This document shows positions 6,685 through 7,065 of a DNA stretch of 7,065 nucleotides, one piece after another (position 1 is the first letter of the stretch; every line of letters begins with the position of its first letter). A model generated the notes under the pieces. It made no database searches and was not told the DNA's origin. It saw nothing but the letters and a program-made list of their open reading frames with translations. The DNA is taken from positions 1 to 7,065 of the forward strand of contig RKRZ01000190.1 of the NCBI GenBank assembly GCA_007571105.1. The letters run 5' to 3'. The position numbers and the translations under genes were made by a program. The DNA comes from Gammaproteobacteria bacterium (lineage in GTDB: Bacteria > Pseudomonadota > Gammaproteobacteria > Poriferisulfidales > Poriferisulfidaceae).

Positions 6685-7065
6685 CTACGCTCTCCTGGCG
6701 CTCTTGCCGGGCTTCAGGCGGACCTGCTCGCCTTGATAGCGTATGCCCTTGCCCGTATAGATATTGGGCGGCCTAACTTTGCGGATCTGTGCCGCAAGCT
6801 GTCCGACCTTTTGCTTGTCGATACCCCGCACATGTATGCGGTTATTTCCTTCTACCTGAAGTGTAACGCCGTCCGGCGGCTGAATATCTACCGGATGGCT
6901 GTACATCACGCTCAGCGTAATGCCTTTGCCGCTCTGCTGCACTCGGTAACCTACGCCGACTAACTCAAGGCTCTTGCTGAAACCTTCGCTTACGCCTGCA
7001 ACCATATTGGCGAGCAGGCTGCGTGTAAGTCCATGCAACGCGCGATGATACGCTTCGTCTGACGG
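6685..7065 (-). CDS. rplF: 50S ribosomal protein L6, 5' partial
   Basis: L6 lies near the sarcin-ricin loop and the factor-binding site of the large subunit. The window holds 126 residues up to the TAG at 6685-6687. Family length is about 180 residues, so some 55 N-terminal residues lie beyond the right edge. The frame is open to the edge, beginning PSDEAYHRALHGLTRSLLANM, so the TTG at 7036-7038 is an internal codon and not a start. Conserved blocks follow: GVSEGFSKSLELVGVGYRV, YSHPVDIQPPDGV, the GIDKQKVGQLAAQIR helix, and the C-terminal RPPNIYTGKGIRYQGEQVR with a basic tail. The HGLTR and KVRPPNIYTGKGIRY forms are not those of E. coli L6 (AGTARALLNSMV; YRRPEPYKGKGVRY). The gene is followed 2 bases later by rplR, as in the spc operon. 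Confidence 0.96.
   Translation of the reverse strand, partial: PSDEAYHRALHGLTRSLLANMVAGVSEGFSKSLELVGVGYRVQQSGKGITLSVMYSHPVDIQPPDGVTLQVEGNNRIHVRGIDKQKVGQLAAQIRKVRPPNIYTGKGIRYQGEQVRLKPGKSARRA

Overview
The window looks like two unrelated pieces of bacterial DNA joined near base 6060. The left piece, about 6.05 kb, carries a gene order typical of Gammaproteobacteria: lptF transcribed rightwards and divergently from pepA-holC-valS on the minus strand. The proteins, including a DNA polymerase III chi subunit of proteobacterial type, support that placement. The right piece, about 1 kb, holds the 3' part of rplF, a complete rplR and the start of rpsE, in spc-operon order on the minus strand. Several sequence signatures of these ribosomal proteins do not look gammaproteobacterial. 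They resemble proteins of lineages such as Chloroflexota or Firmicutes; this is judged by eye.

Layout from left to right. Bases 1-708 (+) are the 3' end of an unrecognised gene. It has PEP-carboxykinase-like middle motifs and an HPr-kinase-like P-loop only 15 residues from its C-terminus. It converges on valS with 5 bases between the stop codons. valS (714-3470), holC (3501-3920) and pepA (3925-5415) all lie on the minus strand, closely spaced, and probably form a pepA-holC-valS operon. A 60-bp divergent spacer separates pepA from lptF, which starts at 5476 on the plus strand. lptF is cut off after about 195 residues, inside its periplasmic domain. From there the sequence is rpsE on the opposite strand, which lacks its 3' half and also carries a frameshift. 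rplR (6314-6682) is intact, and rplF (6685-7065) runs off the right edge.

Functionally the left piece combines tRNA charging (ValS), replication (HolC), peptide turnover (PepA) and lipopolysaccharide export (LptF). These genes share an ancestral neighbourhood, not a pathway. The right piece is core ribosome structure. Two broken essential genes meeting head to head, with apparently different taxonomic flavours, suggest an assembly or amplification chimera more than a biological fusion. The most interesting genuine biology may be the first gene, whose terminal P-loop could reflect a rearranged PEPCK/HPr-kinase fold. No gene-free stretch over 300 bases, RNA gene, CRISPR array or mobile element was seen.
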